Shown: positions 26,561 to 37,618, numbered from the stretch's first letter. The stretch is 64,000 nt of DNA from Mesorhizobium sp. BR1-1-16 (GCF_020165495.1 NZ_JAIUIE010000005.1:248001-312000); one strand, 5' to 3'. Program-made: numbers and translations. Notes: generated by a model not told the origin, from the sequence alone.

Positions 26561-28065
26561 TGGCGGATTTCAGCGCTGAAGGCGGCAATATCTCCGGGAC
26601 GGCCAGGCGGCGGCCGGGGATCGCGGCAGCGCTTCTTGCCGCGCTTTGGCTTGCCGGCTGCACCACCGCTTCACTAGAGGGGACCTATGGTCCGCCGCCG
26701 ACGGTCGCTGGCGCGCCCGCGCAGCCGCCTGCCGATCCAGAACAGGCGCGCATCGGCGCCGAGCAGCATCCGCGCATTGTCGCGAGCTATGGCGGCATCT
26801 ATCACGACGACAAGCTCGAGCAGACGCTGGCCCGCATCGTCGGCCGCGCCGTCGCCGCATCGGACGATCCCTCGCAGTCCTATCGCATCACGATCCTGAA
26901 CAGCCCCTCGGTCAACGCCTTCGCGTTGCCGGGCGGCTATCTCTATGTGACGCGCGGCCTGCTGGCGCTTGCCAACGACTCATCCGAAGTCGCGGCCGTG
27001 ATCGCGCATGAGATGGGCCATGTCACCGCCAATCATGCCATGCAGCGCCAGAACAAGGCGCAGGCGGCCGTGATCGTCAGCCGTGTCGTCACCGATGTTC
27101 TGCAGGACGGCGATGCCGGCAAGGTGGCGCTCGCCTCCAGCCAGCGCACGCTCGCCGCCTTCTCGCAGCAGCAGGAACTCGAGGCCGACGCCATTGGCGT
27201 GCGTACGATCGGCAAGGCCGGCTACGACCCGTTCGCAGCCGCGCGTTTCCTCGACCTGATGGGCCGCTATTCGGCCTACAAGTCTGCCGGCACCGTGCAG
27301 GACAAGCGGCCCGACTTCCTCGCGAGCCACCCGGCGACGCCGCAGCGCGTCGAGCTCGCGATCCGCGCCGCGCGGCAGTTCGGCGCACCCGGCATCGGCG
27401 AGGTCGACCGTGACCGCTATCTTGCCGGCATCAATGGCATCGTCTATGGCGACGACCCGTCACAGGGCTTCGTGCGCGGCAAGACCTTCATGCATCCGAG
27501 TCTCGGCGTCGGCTTTGCCGTGCCGGATGGCTTCGTGCTCGACAACACCAGCGACGCCGTGCTCGCCACCGGTCCAGACGGCACTGCGCTGCGCTTCGAC
27601 GGCGCCAACCTCCCGGCAGGATCCTCGCTCGCGGCCTATATCGCCTCGGGCTGGGTCAACGGTCTCGACACGACGACGATCAAGACCTTCACGGTCAACG
27701 GGCTCGACGTGGCTTCCGCGCGCGCTGAAGCCAAAGGCTGGGTGTTCCGGATCGCCGTCATCCGCGTCGGCGACAGCGCCACCTATCGCTTCATCTTCGC
27801 CAATGAGAGTGACACGCCCGGACTCGAGAAGGCCGCCAATGCGACCGTGGCGAGCTTCCGCCGCCTGACCCCGCAGGAGGCCGCGGCCCTGCAGCCACTG
27901 CGCATCCGCATCGTCACGGTGCAACCGGGCGATACGATCGCCTCGATGACGGCGCGCATGCATGGTGTCGAGCGGCCGGAAGACCTGTTCCTGATCCTCA
28001 ACGACATCAAGCCGGGTGCCGGCCTTCCAGCGGTCGGCGAAAAGGTCAAGATCGTCGGCGAATGA
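26560..28065 (+). CDS. M48 family metalloprotease lipoprotein (BepA-like)
   Basis: 501-residue zinc protease of the outer-membrane quality-control type. The N-terminus carries a lipobox LAGC with Cys34 as the lipid attachment site, although the sequence before it is long for a signal peptide. The zinc motif HEMGH is at 150-154 and the third ligand lies in ELEAD (206-210). The C-terminal region (about 290-440) is a beta domain, followed by a LysM-like QPGDTIASMTARM... EDLFLILNDIK segment at the end. Translation is probably coupled to the nuclease gene. BepA-type proteases handle stalled outer-membrane proteins; that role is inferred. Confidence 0.87.
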   Translation: MADFSAEGGNISGTARRRPGIAAALLAALWLAGCTTASLEGTYGPPPTVAGAPAQPPADPEQARIGAEQHPRIVASYGGIYHDDKLEQTLARIVGRAVAASDDPSQSYRITILNSPSVNAFALPGGYLYVTRGLLALANDSSEVAAVIAHEMGHVTANHAMQRQNKAQAAVIVSRVVTDVLQDGDAGKVALASSQRTLAAFSQQQELEADAIGVRTIGKAGYDPFAAARFLDLMGRYSAYKSAGTVQDKRPDFLASHPATPQRVELAIRAARQFGAPGIGEVDRDRYLAGINGIVYGDDPSQGFVRGKTFMHPSLGVGFAVPDGFVLDNTSDAVLATGPDGTALRFDGANLPAGSSLAAYIASGWVNGLDTTTIKTFTVNGLDVASARAEAKGWVFRIAVIRVGDSATYRFIFANESDTPGLEKAANATVASFRRLTPQEAAALQPLRIRIVTVQPGDTIASMTARMHGVERPEDLFLILNDIKPGAGLPAVGEKVKIVGE

Positions 28066-28095
28066 GCGTTCGGCGCCGGATCCCGGCGATGCCGA

Positions 28096-28335
28096 TCAGA
28101 GCCTGCTCGGCCGGCGATATTTCCGGTAGATGACGATAAACACCGCTGCGAAGAACAGCGCTGCCGCGACGTCGACGATGACCGTCAGCAGGAACTCATA
28201 CGGCTGATCCGCATAGATGAGGACGCCGCGCCGGCCATAGAGCCAGCCTTGCGTCGCCGCCAGTCCAAGCTGCACGACCGAGAATACGGACGCCACGGCG
28301 GCAAAAGCGAGAACGGCGATCGACCCGAACGGCAT
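28096..28335 (-). CDS. Small two-helix membrane protein, function unknown
   Basis: 79-residue protein with two hydrophobic stretches (IAVLAFAAVASVFSVVQLGLA and LLTVIVDVAAALFFAAVFIVI) and a basic C-terminus (YRKYRRPSRL). AAGGAG lies about 9 nt before the ATG, supporting translation. No recognised family. It stands between M48 (convergent) and ilvD (same strand, upstream). Confidence 0.55.
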   Translation of the reverse strand: MPFGSIAVLAFAAVASVFSVVQLGLAATQGWLYGRRGVLIYADQPYEFLLTVIVDVAAALFFAAVFIVIYRKYRRPSRL

Positions 28336-28429
28336 CTGCCGAGGCTCCTTGATCGGAACGGATGCCGGTGACCCGGCGAAGCTGCTGCCGCAACGGGTAA
28401 GCCCGCCGCGGCGGAAGTTCGGTGTCGCG

Positions 28430-30280
28430 CTACTCGACCTGCGTCACGTCGCGGACGGCGCCCCGATCGGCGCTGGTCGCCATCGCGGCATAGGCACGCA
28501 GCGCCGGCGTCACGTTCCGCTTCCGCGGGTTGGCCGGCTTCCAGCCCGCCTTGCCCTTGGCATTCATCGCGGCGCGGCGTGCCTCGAGTTCGGCGTCCGA
28601 GATGACGATGCGGATCGTCCGGTTGGGGATGTCGATCTCGATCGTGTCGCCCGGCTCGACCAGCGCGATGGCGCCGCCCGAAGCTGCTTCCGGCGCCGCA
28701 TGGCCGATCGAAAGCCCGGACGTGCCGCCCGAGAAGCGGCCGTCGGTGATCAGCGCGCAGGCCTTGCCGAGCCCGCGCGACTTCAGATAACTCGTCGGAT
28801 AGAGCATCTCCTGCATGCCGGGGCCGCCCTTCGGCCCCTCATAGCGGATGACGACGACGTCGCCTTCCTTGACCTTCTTGTTGAGGATGCCGTGCACGGC
28901 ATCGTCCTGGCTTTCGAAGATCACGGCGGGGCCGGTGAATTTCAGAATCGATTCGTCGACACCGGCCGTCTTCACGATGGCACCATTCGGGGCAAGATTG
29001 CCCTTCAGCACCGCCAGGCCGCCATCCTTAGAGAAGGCGTTCTCGACATCGCGGATCGCACCGGCCTCACGGTCGAGGTCGAGATCGTCCCAGCGCGATG
29101 ACTGGCTGAACGCGACCTGAGTCGGCACGCCGCCCGGCGCCGCGCGGAAGAATTCGCGCACGCTGTCGCTGTTGGTCTGACGGATATCCCAGCGCTGGAT
29201 CGCCTCGCCGAGCGTCCGCGCATGCACAGTCGGCAGCTCGGTGTTGAGGAGACCGGCCCGCGCCAGTTCGCCGAGGATCGCCATGATGCCGCCGGCGCGG
29301 TGAACGTCCTCCATGTGAACGTCCTGCTTGGCGGGCGCGACCTTGGAGATGACGGGGACGCGGCGCGACAAACGATCGATGTCATCGAGCGTGAAGTCGA
29401 TCTCGGCCTCATGCGCCGCTGCAAGGATATGCAGCACGGTGTTGGTGGAGCCGCCCATGGCGATATCGAGCGCCATCGCATTCTCGAAGGCGCCGAACGA
29501 GGCGACCTGACGCGGCAGCACGCTGGTGTCTTCCTGCTCGTAATAGCGGCGGGCGAGATCGACGATCAGGTGGCCGGCCTCGACGAAGAGGCGTTTGCGA
29601 TCCGAATGGGTGGCCAGCGTCGAGCCGTTGCCGGGCAGCGACAGGCCGAGCGCCTCGGTCAGGCAGTTCATCGAGTTCGCGGTGAACATGCCAGAGCAGG
29701 AGCCGCAGGTCGGGCAAGCCGCGCGCTCGATCGTCGCAACATCCTCATCCGAAGTGCGCTCGTCGGCCGCAGCGACCATGGCGTCGACGAGATCGAGCGC
29801 CACCGTCTTGCCATGCATGACGACCTTGCCGGCCTCCATCGGACCGCCCGAGACGAACACAGCGGGGATGTTGAGGCGCAGCGCCGCCATCAACATGCCG
29901 GGCGTGATCTTGTCGCAGTTCGAGATGCAGACCATCGCGTCGGCGCAATGGGCGTTGACCATGTATTCGACGCTGTCGGCGATGATCTCGCGCGAGGGCA
30001 GCGAATAGAGCATGCCGTCATGGCCCATCGCGATGCCGTCGTCGACGGCGATCGTGTTGAACTCCTTGGCAACGCCGCCGGCTTGCTCGATCTCGCGCGC
30101 GACAAGCTGACCGAGGTCCTTCAGATGGACATGGCCCGGCACGAACTGCGTGAAGGAGTTCACCACCGCAATGATCGGCTTGCCGAAATCGCCGTCCTTC
30201 ATGCCCGTCGCGCGCCAAAGGCCGCGGGCACCGGCCATGTTGCGGCCGTGGGTCGTCGTACGGGAACGATAGGCAGGCAT
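28430..30280 (-). CDS. ilvD: Dihydroxy-acid dehydratase
   Basis: 616-residue Fe-S dehydratase that converts 2,3-dihydroxy-isovalerate and -methylvalerate to the 2-keto acids for valine and isoleucine. Motifs: [18 protein letters not shown] and [11 protein letters not shown], the Fe-S cysteines in [33 protein letters not shown], and the C-terminal lysine-rich tail. The ATG at 30280 gives [26 protein letters not shown], the usual N-terminus; the frame upstream (to 30682) has no family similarity. Confidence 0.97.
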   Translation of the reverse strand: MPAYRSRTTTHGRNMAGARGLWRATGMKDGDFGKPIIAVVNSFTQFVPGHVHLKDLGQLVAREIEQAGGVAKEFNTIAVDDGIAMGHDGMLYSLPSREIIADSVEYMVNAHCADAMVCISNCDKITPGMLMAALRLNIPAVFVSGGPMEAGKVVMHGKTVALDLVDAMVAAADERTSDEDVATIERAACPTCGSCSGMFTANSMNCLTEALGLSLPGNGSTLATHSDRKRLFVEAGHLIVDLARRYYEQEDTSVLPRQVASFGAFENAMALDIAMGGSTNTVLHILAAAHEAEIDFTLDDIDRLSRRVPVISKVAPAKQDVHMEDVHRAGGIMAILGELARAGLLNTELPTVHARTLGEAIQRWDIRQTNSDSVREFFRAAPGGVPTQVAFSQSSRWDDLDLDREAGAIRDVENAFSKDGGLAVLKGNLAPNGAIVKTAGVDESILKFTGPAVIFESQDDAVHGILNKKVKEGDVVVIRYEGPKGGPGMQEMLYPTSYLKSRGLGKACALITDGRFSGGTSGLSIGHAAPEAASGGAIALVEPGDTIEIDIPNRTIRIVISDAELEARRAAMNAKGKAGWKPANPRKRNVTPALRAYAAMATSADRGAVRDVTQVE

Positions 30281-30544
30281 GGTATGACCTCGCATCAGTG
30301 GCGATCGCGCCATCTGGAGACGGCTCCGCGCGCTCGTGAAGCGTGCGGTGGTGGGTAGATAGTCTCGTTGCACCAGAATCCGAAGGGTGTCGAGTATTTT
30401 TGCCTGCCTCCAGCCCTTGAAACCGCTTCTGCGACCTCCTAGCTGCCGCTGCACGAGCGGGGTCCGGGCCCCTCTGGCGGTGCGTCGCCCACCGCGATGT
30501 CGGACCCTTGAAGCCCATCGGCACGGCGACGATTGCTCGTACCC

Positions 30545-31567
30545 ATGGAAATCGTCTCCGTTCTCCCGCAATTCCTTTCTGCGGACTTCCTCGGCCAGCC
30601 CGTCGCAGCCTGGCTCGGTTTCGTGGTCATCATCGTGGCGCTGCTCGCCTTCGATCTCGGCTTCGCCAACAAGGGCGACCATGAGATCGGCATCAGCCGC
30701 AGCCTCGTCTTCTCAGCCCTTTATATCGGCGTGGCGCTCCTGTTCGGCGGCTGGGTCTGGTGGCAGATCGGCCCCGAATCCGGCATGGATTATCTGACCG
30801 GCTTCGTCGTCGAGAAGAGCCTCGCCCTCGACAACATCTTCGTCATCTCGCTCATCTTCACCGCATTCGCGGTGCCGCGCGCCTATCAGCACCGGGTCCT
30901 CTTCTGGGGCATTGTCGGCGTCGTCGTGCTGCGCGCGATCATGATCGGCCTCGGCGCAGCGCTGATCAGCCAGTTCGGCTGGATCCTCTACGTCTTCGGC
31001 GCTTTCCTGATCCTCACCGGCATCAAGATGCTGATCGCCGGCGACGACGAACCTGATATCGAGAAGAATCGCATCGTCCGCCTGGTCCGGAAGTTCATCC
31101 CCGTGACGCGCGAACTGCATGGCAACCGCTTCTTCGTCCGCGTGCCGCATGGACCGTCCGGCAAGCTGACGCGGATGGCGACGCCGCTCTTCCTGGCGCT
31201 GATCACCATCGAGATCATCGACATCGTCTTTGCGGTCGATAGCGTGCCGGCGGTGTTCGCCATCACGACGGATCCGTTCATCGTCTACACCAGCAACATC
31301 TTCGCGATCCTCGGCCTCCGCGCGCTCTATTTCGCGCTCGCTGCGGCGGTGCACCGTTTCCACTATCTGAAATACGCGCTTGCCCTGGTCCTGATCGTCG
31401 TCGGCGCCAAGATCTTCTGGGCGCATCTCATCGGACCGGTGGATTCGCTCGTCTCGCTCGGCCTGACGGTCGGCCTTCTCGCTGGCGGCGTGATCGTCTC
31501 GTTGTGGCGGACCCGTGATGAGCCGGTGCATCCGCTGCCGGCGGAAAAGCACGATCTCGTCGCCTGA
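30545..31567 (+). CDS. TerC/Alx family integral membrane protein
   Basis: 340-residue protein with about nine membrane helices. TerC features include [44 protein letters not shown] (the acidic EKSLALDN motif), a central polar loop around [21 protein letters not shown], and [23 protein letters not shown]. Alx/TerC proteins are implicated in Mn2+ homeostasis and tellurite or pH stress. The ATG at 30545 is preferred to a TTG at 30533. Upstream 264 nt is shared with ilvD; I see no clear yybP-ykoY riboswitch there. Confidence 0.87.
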   Translation: MEIVSVLPQFLSADFLGQPVAAWLGFVVIIVALLAFDLGFANKGDHEIGISRSLVFSALYIGVALLFGGWVWWQIGPESGMDYLTGFVVEKSLALDNIFVISLIFTAFAVPRAYQHRVLFWGIVGVVVLRAIMIGLGAALISQFGWILYVFGAFLILTGIKMLIAGDDEPDIEKNRIVRLVRKFIPVTRELHGNRFFVRVPHGPSGKLTRMATPLFLALITIEIIDIVFAVDSVPAVFAITTDPFIVYTSNIFAILGLRALYFALAAAVHRFHYLKYALALVLIVVGAKIFWAHLIGPVDSLVSLGLTVGLLAGGVIVSLWRTRDEPVHPLPAEKHDLVA

Positions 31568-31574
31568 ATGCGAA

Positions 31575-31602
31575 ACAGGCTCCCGCCAGCGTGGGAGCCT
31601 GT
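31575..31602. terminator. Bidirectional hairpin between the TerC and M20 genes
   Basis: ACAGGCTCCC (31575-31584) pairs with GGGAGCCTGT (31593-31602). On the minus strand it is followed by TTTCGC, so it may end the leftward M20 transcript as well as the rightward TerC gene. Confidence 0.65.
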
Positions 31603-31629
31603 CTGAAGGTTGCCGCCGGGTTGAAAAGA

Positions 31630-32799
31630 TCAGGCGGGCGCCAATGCCGTCTCGACCAGCTTCGCGAGATAGGACGCCCCGACAGGCAGGGCCTCGTCGT
31701 TGAAGTCATAGTCGGAATTGTGCAGGCCGGCGCTGTCGCCATTGCCCATGAAGATGAACGCGCCGGGTCTGGCTTCCAGCATGTAGGAAAAGTCCTCGCC
31801 GCCCATCATCGGGGCCACCGCCGTGTCGACATGCGACGCCCCCGCGATCGCGCTGGCGACCCCGGCGGCAAAATCGGTCTGGGCGACGTGATTGACCGTC
31901 ACGGGATAATTGCGGTTGTACTCGACGTCGATCCCCGCGCCGGAGGCAAGCGCGATGCCGGCCGCGATCTCGCGGATACGCGCTTCCGCGAGATCGCGCA
32001 TCTCCGGCATCAGCGTCCGCACGGTTCCAACGAGGCGGGCATCGCCGGGAATGATGTTGTGCGCCTGTCCGGCATGGAACTGCGTCACCGACACGACCAT
32101 CGCTTCGAGCGGATCGACCGAGCGCGAGACAATCGTCTGCATCGCGGTGACGAGTTGCGCCCCGGTGACGATCGGATCAACCGTGACATGCGGCTTCGCG
32201 GCATGACCGCCAACGCCAATGATCTCGATATTGAACTCATCGGTCGCCGCCATGATCGGTCCTGGACGGATCGCGAAGCTGCCGACCGGAATGCCCGGCA
32301 TGTTGTGCAGCCCATAGACCTCATCGATTGCAAAACGGTCCATCAGGCCGTCTTCGACCATCGCCCGGCCACCGCCGCCGCCCTCTTCGGCCGGCTGGAA
32401 GATGACAACCGCCGTGCCATCGAAATTGCGCGTCTCGGCCAGATAACGCGCCGCGCCAAGCAGCATGGCGGTATGTCCGTCATGACCGCAGGCGTGCATC
32501 TTGCCAGGCTCGGTCGAGGCGTAATCCTTGCCGGTGGTCTCCAGGATCGGCAGCGCATCCATGTCGGCGCGCAGCCCGATCGTCCGCCCGGCAGCGCTGT
32601 TGCGGCCACGAATGACGCCGACGACGCCCGTCCGTCCGAGACCCGTCACGACCTCGTCGACGCCGAATTCCTTCAGCAACCCCGCTACTGTCTCAGCCGT
32701 ACGATTGACGTCGTAGAGCAGCTCCGGATGGCGATGGAAATCATGCCGCCAGGCGACAATGTCGTTCTGGAACTCGGCCAGACGATTGATGATCGGCAT
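31630..32799 (-). CDS. M20 family amidohydrolase (hippurate hydrolase-like)
   Basis: 389-residue di-zinc peptidase of the M20D subfamily, acting on N-acyl amino acids or indole conjugates. Ligand motifs: HACGHDGHTAM, AEEGGGGGRAMVEDG and MMGGEDFSYML near the C-terminus; dimerisation domain residues include GVGGHAAKPH and HAGQAHNIIPGDARLVGTVR. The start at 32799 (MPIINRLAEF) is preceded by GGAG at 6-nt spacing; an in-frame ATG at 32823 adds eight residues. It is read in the same direction as the urease operon but lies beyond ureG. Confidence 0.88.
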   Translation of the reverse strand: MPIINRLAEFQNDIVAWRHDFHRHPELLYDVNRTAETVAGLLKEFGVDEVVTGLGRTGVVGVIRGRNSAAGRTIGLRADMDALPILETTGKDYASTEPGKMHACGHDGHTAMLLGAARYLAETRNFDGTAVVIFQPAEEGGGGGRAMVEDGLMDRFAIDEVYGLHNMPGIPVGSFAIRPGPIMAATDEFNIEIIGVGGHAAKPHVTVDPIVTGAQLVTAMQTIVSRSVDPLEAMVVSVTQFHAGQAHNIIPGDARLVGTVRTLMPEMRDLAEARIREIAAGIALASGAGIDVEYNRNYPVTVNHVAQTDFAAGVASAIAGASHVDTAVAPMMGGEDFSYMLEARPGAFIFMGNGDSAGLHNSDYDFNDEALPVGASYLAKLVETALAPA

Positions 32800-32879
32800 G
32801 TTGCACTCCGCGGGCGGCGTCAAAGCAGAAGTCTAGCTGCACTGCAGCAGAAAATCACGCCACCACCGCGCTCTTTGCC

Positions 32880-33506
32880 TCAGGCGGCAGCCTTCAATCC
32901 ACCCGCGGCCTCGATGAAGGCGACGACGTCATCGACATTGTGGCCGGAGCGCACATTGGTGAACACGAACGGGCGCGGGCCACGCATCTTCTTTGAATCG
33001 CGATCCATCACCTCGAGCGAGGCGCCAACCATAGGTGCAAGATCGATCTTGTTGATCACGAGAAGGTCGGAGCGCGTGATGCCGGGGCCACCCTTGCGCG
33101 GGATCTTGTCGCCGGCCGAGACGTCGATGACATAGATTGTGATGTCGGCAAGCTCGGGCGAGAAGGTCGCCGCGAGATTATCGCCGCCGGATTCGATCAG
33201 GATCACGTCGAGCGCCGGGAAGCGGCGATTGAGATCGGCGACCGCCGCGAGATTGATCGAGGCATCCTCACGGATCGCCGTATGCGGGCAGCCGCCCGTT
33301 TCGACGCCGAGGATGCGATCCGCCGTCAGCGCGCCCGAGCGGGTCAGGAACTCCGCGTCTTCCTTGGTGTAGATGTCGTTGGTGATCGCGGCGATGTCGT
33401 AGCGATCACGCAGCTTCTTGCAGAGCGCATCCATCAGCGCCGTCTTGCCGGAGCCGACAGGGCCGCCGACGCCGACGCGGAGCGGGCCGTTGGGGGAACG
33501 GGTCAT
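32880..33506 (-). CDS. ureG: Urease accessory GTPase UreG
   Basis: 208-residue SIMIBI GTPase that delivers Ni2+ to apo-urease with UreE/F/D. P-loop [16 protein letters not shown] near 13-25, [14 protein letters not shown], and the Ni/Zn-binding CPH motif in [17 protein letters not shown]. Its start overlaps the ureF stop by 4 nt. It is the last gene of the operon. Confidence 0.96.
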   Translation of the reverse strand: MTRSPNGPLRVGVGGPVGSGKTALMDALCKKLRDRYDIAAITNDIYTKEDAEFLTRSGALTADRILGVETGGCPHTAIREDASINLAAVADLNRRFPALDVILIESGGDNLAATFSPELADITIYVIDVSAGDKIPRKGGPGITRSDLLVINKIDLAPMVGASLEVMDRDSKKMRGPRPFVFTNVRSGHNVDDVVAFIEAAGGLKAAA

Positions 33507-34216
33507 GAGCGGAACAGCCTCGTATACTGAGTTTCGTGTTTCATGCTGGCGATATCGGCGCGGAACGCGGCGCCGCCAAGTGCCTCAAGTGGCAGGCCCT
33601 CGACACTGTCGACGACCCGCGCCACCACCGGCCCGAGCCGCGCGATGATCTTCTGTCCGTCGGTCTGGCCGAGCGGCACGGCGCGCAGCCCCGCCGAGAT
33701 GATATTGGCCGCGAAGGCATGCAGATAGGCATGGACCGCGGGTCGGCGCGGCACGCCATGCGCCGCGGCGGCAACCGCGACGGCGACTGCATAAGCAGGA
33801 CCTTCCACGCCATCAATGACAGCGGCGGTCCGTTCAAGCGCCGGGTTTGGCCATGCGGCACGGACGGCGATCAGGAAGGCGCGACCCTGCGCCAGCGATT
33901 CGAGCCGCCGCTCGGCGCCCGGCTGGAACGCCGCCGCGAGATCGACGATGTCGCGCAGCGCCACGGGGTCATCGATCGCAGCCGCCGCATGCGCGAACAG
34001 GATCGCATCGCTGCGGCCGGCGCCATGCATCAGGATATCGCCGACCCACGCCTCGAGCTTCGGCGCATCGGTGACGGTGCCATCCTCAATCGCCCATTCG
34101 AGGCCGTGGCTATAGCTGAACGCTCCGACAGGAAACGATGGCGACAGCCAGGCGAGCAGCCGATGCAGCGCAAGCGGATCGACGCTGTCGCTCAGGATGG
34201 GCTCTTGAAGGGTCAC
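33503..34216 (-). CDS. ureF: Urease accessory protein UreF
   Basis: 237-residue all-helical chaperone that forms the UreDFG complex and guards carbamylation and GTPase timing. Signatures: [30 protein letters not shown] at the N-terminus and [30 protein letters not shown]. Overlaps ureE and ureG by four bases each. Confidence 0.95.
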   Translation of the reverse strand: MTLQEPILSDSVDPLALHRLLAWLSPSFPVGAFSYSHGLEWAIEDGTVTDAPKLEAWVGDILMHGAGRSDAILFAHAAAAIDDPVALRDIVDLAAAFQPGAERRLESLAQGRAFLIAVRAAWPNPALERTAAVIDGVEGPAYAVAVAVAAAAHGVPRRPAVHAYLHAFAANIISAGLRAVPLGQTDGQKIIARLGPVVARVVDSVEGLPLEALGGAAFRADIASMKHETQYTRLFRS

Positions 34217-34896
34217 GGCCGGCCCCGGCGCCCGCCGCCATGGTCGTGGGCATCATGATTGTGGGCATCATGATCGTGGCCATGGTGATCGTGGGAATGC
34301 CCGTGATCGTGGGAATGCCCATGGTCATCATGATCGTGATCATGCGCGTGCCCGCGATGACCATGATCGTGGTCATGAGCCGCCCCCTTAGGAGCGTGAT
34401 GATCGTGAGCGTGGTGATCGTGGTCGTGATCGTCGGCAGGGCCGTGATCGTGGCCATGCACGCGGCCATGGCCATAGGCCCCGCCCTCGGGATTGAACGC
34501 CGCCTCGACAGGCTTAACGACGGCGCCGAGCCCTTCCAGCATCGCCTCGATCACGTGATCGCGGCGGATGCGAAGGCGCGTCCCGAGCAGTTCGGTCGGC
34601 AGATGGCGGTTGCCGAGATGCCAGGCGATGCGCACCAGATGGGCTGGATCGCGCGCCGTGACCTCTGCCAACGTCTCGGGCGCCGCCTCGACGGCGATGA
34701 TCCGGCCGTCCTCGAGCAGCAGCCCGTCGCCATGGCGCAGCGCCACAGCGCCCGGCAGGTCGAGCAGGAACGACGTCCCGCCCTTGGCGGACATCGCCAC
34801 CCGTCGCCGGTGCCGCGCATCGAAATCGAGCAGGACCGCGTCGGACGCGGCTTTCGACCACAGGCCGGCGGGATAGACGGAAATGGCGCGGATCAT
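34213..34896 (-). CDS. ureE: Urease Ni metallochaperone UreE with long His-rich tail
   Basis: 227-residue nickel chaperone. The peptide-binding domain is at 1-75 and the metal-binding domain follows to about 145 ([13 protein letters not shown], with the interface His). The last 85 residues contain about 33 His in HD/HDH runs, far longer than the tail of the Klebsiella protein. Such tails store or buffer Ni2+. The DNA is correspondingly repetitive (34228-34470). It is 60 nt after ureC and overlaps ureF by four bases. Confidence 0.93.
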   Translation of the reverse strand: MIRAISVYPAGLWSKAASDAVLLDFDARHRRRVAMSAKGGTSFLLDLPGAVALRHGDGLLLEDGRIIAVEAAPETLAEVTARDPAHLVRIAWHLGNRHLPTELLGTRLRIRRDHVIEAMLEGLGAVVKPVEAAFNPEGGAYGHGRVHGHDHGPADDHDHDHHAHDHHAPKGAAHDHDHGHRGHAHDHDHDDHGHSHDHGHSHDHHGHDHDAHNHDAHDHGGGRRGRP

Positions 34897-34956
34897 CGCA
34901 AACTCTTTCCGGCCGCCGCCGATGCGGCAGGGCGGCCCTGGTTGTGACCGCCCGCG

Positions 34957-36669
34957 CTAGAACAGGAAATAGCGCTGGGCCATCGGCAGAACGTCGGCCG
35001 GCTCGCAGATCAGAAGCTCACCGTCCGCGCGGACCTCATAGGTCTCCGGATCGACCTCGACATGCGGCATGGCATTGTTGTGGATCATCGACGCCTTGCC
35101 GATGCCGCCGCGCGTGTTCTCGACGGCGACCAGTTCCTTGGCGACGCCGAGCCTGCCGGCAAGGCCGTTCTCGGACGCCGCCTTCGAGACGAACGTCACG
35201 GATGAATTGGTCAGCGCCTTGCCGAACGCGCCGAACATCGGCCGGTAATGCACCGGCTGCGGCGTCGGGATCGATGCGTTCGGGTCGCCCATCGGCGCCG
35301 CAGCGATCATGCCGCCGACCAGCACCATGTCAGGCTTCACGGCGAAGAAAGCAGGCGACCACATCACCAGATCGGCGCGCTTGCCGACCTCGATCGAGCC
35401 GACATGGCGCGAAAGGCCCTGCGCGATGGCCGGGTTGATCGTGTATTTCGCGATGTAGCGCTTGGCGCGTGCATTGTCGTTGTCGCCCGTCTCGCTCGCG
35501 AGGCGGCCGCGCTGCAGCTTCATCTTGTGTGCGGTCTGCCAGGTGCGCATCGGCACCTCGCCGACGCGGCCCATCGCCTGGCTGTCCGACGACATGATCG
35601 AGAACGCGCCGAGATCATGCAGGATGTCCTCGGCGGCGATCGTCTCCTTGCGGATGCGGCTCTCGGCGAAGGCGACATCCTCGGGGATCGACGGATCGAG
35701 GTGATGGCAGACCATGAGCATGTCGAGATGCTCTTCGAGCGTGTTGCGCGTATAGGGCCGCGTCGGATTGGTCGATGACGGGATGACGTTCGGCAACGAC
35801 ACCACGCGGATGATGTCCGGGGCATGGCCGCCGCCGGCGCCTTCGGTGTGGAAGGCATGAATCGTCCGGCCCTTGAAGGCGGCAATCGTGTCTTCGACGA
35901 AGCCCGACTCGTTGAGCGTGTCGGTGTGGATCATCACCTGGATGTCGTGATCATCGGCGACGGAGAGGCAGCAATCGATCGCCGCCGGCGTCGTGCCCCA
36001 GTCCTCGTGCAGCTTCAGCGACGAGGCTCCGGCCTCGATCATCTCGACCAGCGCCTCCGGCCTGGACGCATTGCCCTTGCCCGCGATGGCGATATTCATC
36101 GGGAAGGCGTCCATCGCCTGGATCATGCGGGCGATGTGCCACGGGCCGGGCGTGCAGGTGGTGGCGAGCGTGCCATGCGCCGGACCGGTGCCGCCGCCGA
36201 CCATGGTCGTGACGCCGGACATCAGCGCTTCCTCGATCTGCTGCGGGCAGATGAAATGGATGTGCGAATCGATGCCGCCGGCCGTGAGGATCTTGCCCTC
36301 GCCCGCGATCACTTCCGTGCCGGGACCGACGATGATGTCGACGCCGTGCTGCACATCGGGATTGCCCGCCTTGCCGATCGCGACAATGCGGCCGTCCTTC
36401 AGCGCGACATCGGCCTTGATGATCCCCCAGTGATCGAGGATCACGACGTTAGTGATGACCGTGTCGACGGCGCCGCCGGCGCGGGTCACCTGGCTCTGGC
36501 CCATGCCGTCGCGGATCACCTTGCCACCGCCGAACTTCACTTCCTCGCCATAGGTGGTGAGGTCGCGCTCGATCTCGATGATGAGATCAGTATCGGCGAG
36601 ACGGACCTTGTCGCCGACCGTCGGCCCGAACATGTGGGCATAGGCGTGGCGTGAAATCTTGGCAGCCAT
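34957..36669 (-). CDS. ureC: Urease subunit alpha
   Basis: 570-residue catalytic subunit hydrolysing urea at a di-nickel centre. Carbamylated Lys lies in [15 protein letters not shown]. Ni ligands lie in [25 protein letters not shown] and [13 protein letters not shown]. The mobile flap Cys/His is in [22 protein letters not shown]. The length is normal and the ATG at 36669 follows AGGAGACGGAC. Lies 12 nt after ureB. Confidence 0.98.
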   Translation of the reverse strand: MAAKISRHAYAHMFGPTVGDKVRLADTDLIIEIERDLTTYGEEVKFGGGKVIRDGMGQSQVTRAGGAVDTVITNVVILDHWGIIKADVALKDGRIVAIGKAGNPDVQHGVDIIVGPGTEVIAGEGKILTAGGIDSHIHFICPQQIEEALMSGVTTMVGGGTGPAHGTLATTCTPGPWHIARMIQAMDAFPMNIAIAGKGNASRPEALVEMIEAGASSLKLHEDWGTTPAAIDCCLSVADDHDIQVMIHTDTLNESGFVEDTIAAFKGRTIHAFHTEGAGGGHAPDIIRVVSLPNVIPSSTNPTRPYTRNTLEEHLDMLMVCHHLDPSIPEDVAFAESRIRKETIAAEDILHDLGAFSIMSSDSQAMGRVGEVPMRTWQTAHKMKLQRGRLASETGDNDNARAKRYIAKYTINPAIAQGLSRHVGSIEVGKRADLVMWSPAFFAVKPDMVLVGGMIAAAPMGDPNASIPTPQPVHYRPMFGAFGKALTNSSVTFVSKAASENGLAGRLGVAKELVAVENTRGGIGKASMIHNNAMPHVEVDPETYEVRADGELLICEPADVLPMAQRYFLF

Positions 36670-36681
36670 GTCCGTCTCCTG

Positions 36682-36990
36682 TCAGGCGAGGGTGCCCATG
36701 ATCTTCTGCTGGAAGCCGTAGACGGTGCGTGCGCCGCCATAGGGCACCAGCGTCACCGTGCGGCCTTGGCCCGGCTCGAAGCGAACCGCCGTGCCGGCCG
36801 CGATATCGAGCCGCATGCCGCGCGCTTTCTCGCGATCGAAGCGGAGCGCCGCGTTGGTCTCGTAGAAGTGATAGTGGCTGCCGACCTGGATCGGACGGTC
36901 GCCGGTATTCGCGACTTCGAGCGTCACGGTCGGCTGGCCGACATTGAGTTCGATGTCGCCATCGCCGGTGATGATCTCGCCTGGAATCAT
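36682..36990 (-). CDS. ureB: Urease subunit beta
   Basis: 102-residue structural subunit: [54 protein letters not shown] and [14 protein letters not shown]. Start preceded by GAGGGACGCATC. It lies between the DUF1272 gene and ureC. Confidence 0.98.
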   Translation of the reverse strand: MIPGEIITGDGDIELNVGQPTVTLEVANTGDRPIQVGSHYHFYETNAALRFDREKARGMRLDIAAGTAVRFEPGQGRTVTLVPYGGARTVYGFQQKIMGTLA

Positions 36991-37008
36991 GATGCGTCCC
37001 TCGCCGGT

Positions 37009-37278
37009 TCAGGCGCCTGCGGCAAGCATGCCGCGGCGATCGAGACATGATGGGTCATTGCTCACGACGCGACGCGCCGAGGGCGGGTTGGCGGCCAGCT
37101 TGCCCGCCGGGCGCACCGGCCGCGCCGTCAGGCCGCCGCCGCAATTCGGACAGACGCCGCCGAACACGGACGAAGCACAATCCGGGCAGAATGTGCATTC
37201 GAAGCTGCAGATCATCGCAGCCGCCGCCGGCGGCAGGTCGCGGTCACAGCACTCGCAATTTGGGCGCAGCTCCAGCAT
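37009..37278 (-). CDS. DUF1272 Cys-rich protein in the urease operon
   Basis: 89-residue protein matching DUF1272: MLELRPNCECCDRDLPP, SFECTFCPDCASSVFGGVCPNCGGGL. Eight Cys in C-x-C-C, C-x(2)-C-x(2)-C and C-x(2)-C spacing suggest a zinc-ribbon. The last 40 residues are unlike the family and poorly conserved. Placed between ureA (7 nt upstream) and ureB (18 nt downstream), so part of the urease transcript. A zinc or nickel role is possible but unproven. Confidence 0.82.
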   Translation of the reverse strand: MLELRPNCECCDRDLPPAAAAMICSFECTFCPDCASSVFGGVCPNCGGGLTARPVRPAGKLAANPPSARRVVSNDPSCLDRRGMLAAGA

Positions 37279-37285
37279 CGCAGGC

Positions 37286-37588
37286 CTACCGGATTGGCTG
37301 GTGCACGGTGACCAGCTTGGTGCCGTCCGGGAAAGTCGCCTCGACCTGGACGTCGTGGATCATCTCGGCGATGCCATCCATGACCTGCGCCCGCGTCACG
37401 ACATGGGCCCCGGCCTCCATCAGATCGGCCACGGTCCGGCCATCGCGTGCACCCTCGACCACATAATCGGTAATGAGAGCGATCGCCTCGGGGTGGTTGA
37501 GCTTGACGCCCCGTTCCAGACGCTTGCGGGCCACGATCGCCGCCATGGCAACCAGCAGCTTGTCCTTCTCGCGCGGTGTCAGATTCAT
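37286..37588 (-). CDS. ureA: Urease subunit gamma
   Basis: 100-residue structural subunit: [79 protein letters not shown]. Full length. Lies 30 nt after ureD. Confidence 0.98.
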   Translation of the reverse strand: MNLTPREKDKLLVAMAAIVARKRLERGVKLNHPEAIALITDYVVEGARDGRTVADLMEAGAHVVTRAQVMDGIAEMIHDVQVEATFPDGTKLVTVHQPIR

Positions 37589-37618
37589 GGCTTCAGACCC
37601 TGTCCGTCCGTTCGTGCA

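Noticed and set aside
30281-30544. yybP-ykoY-type Mn riboswitch before the TerC gene
   Set aside because: TerC/Alx genes often have one, and a GGGG...CCCC hairpin is visible near 30459-30475, but I could not fit the conserved yybP-ykoY loops.
34228-34470. CRISPR-like short direct repeats
   Set aside because: The repeats are His/Asp codons of the UreE tail. There are no regular spacers and no cas genes.
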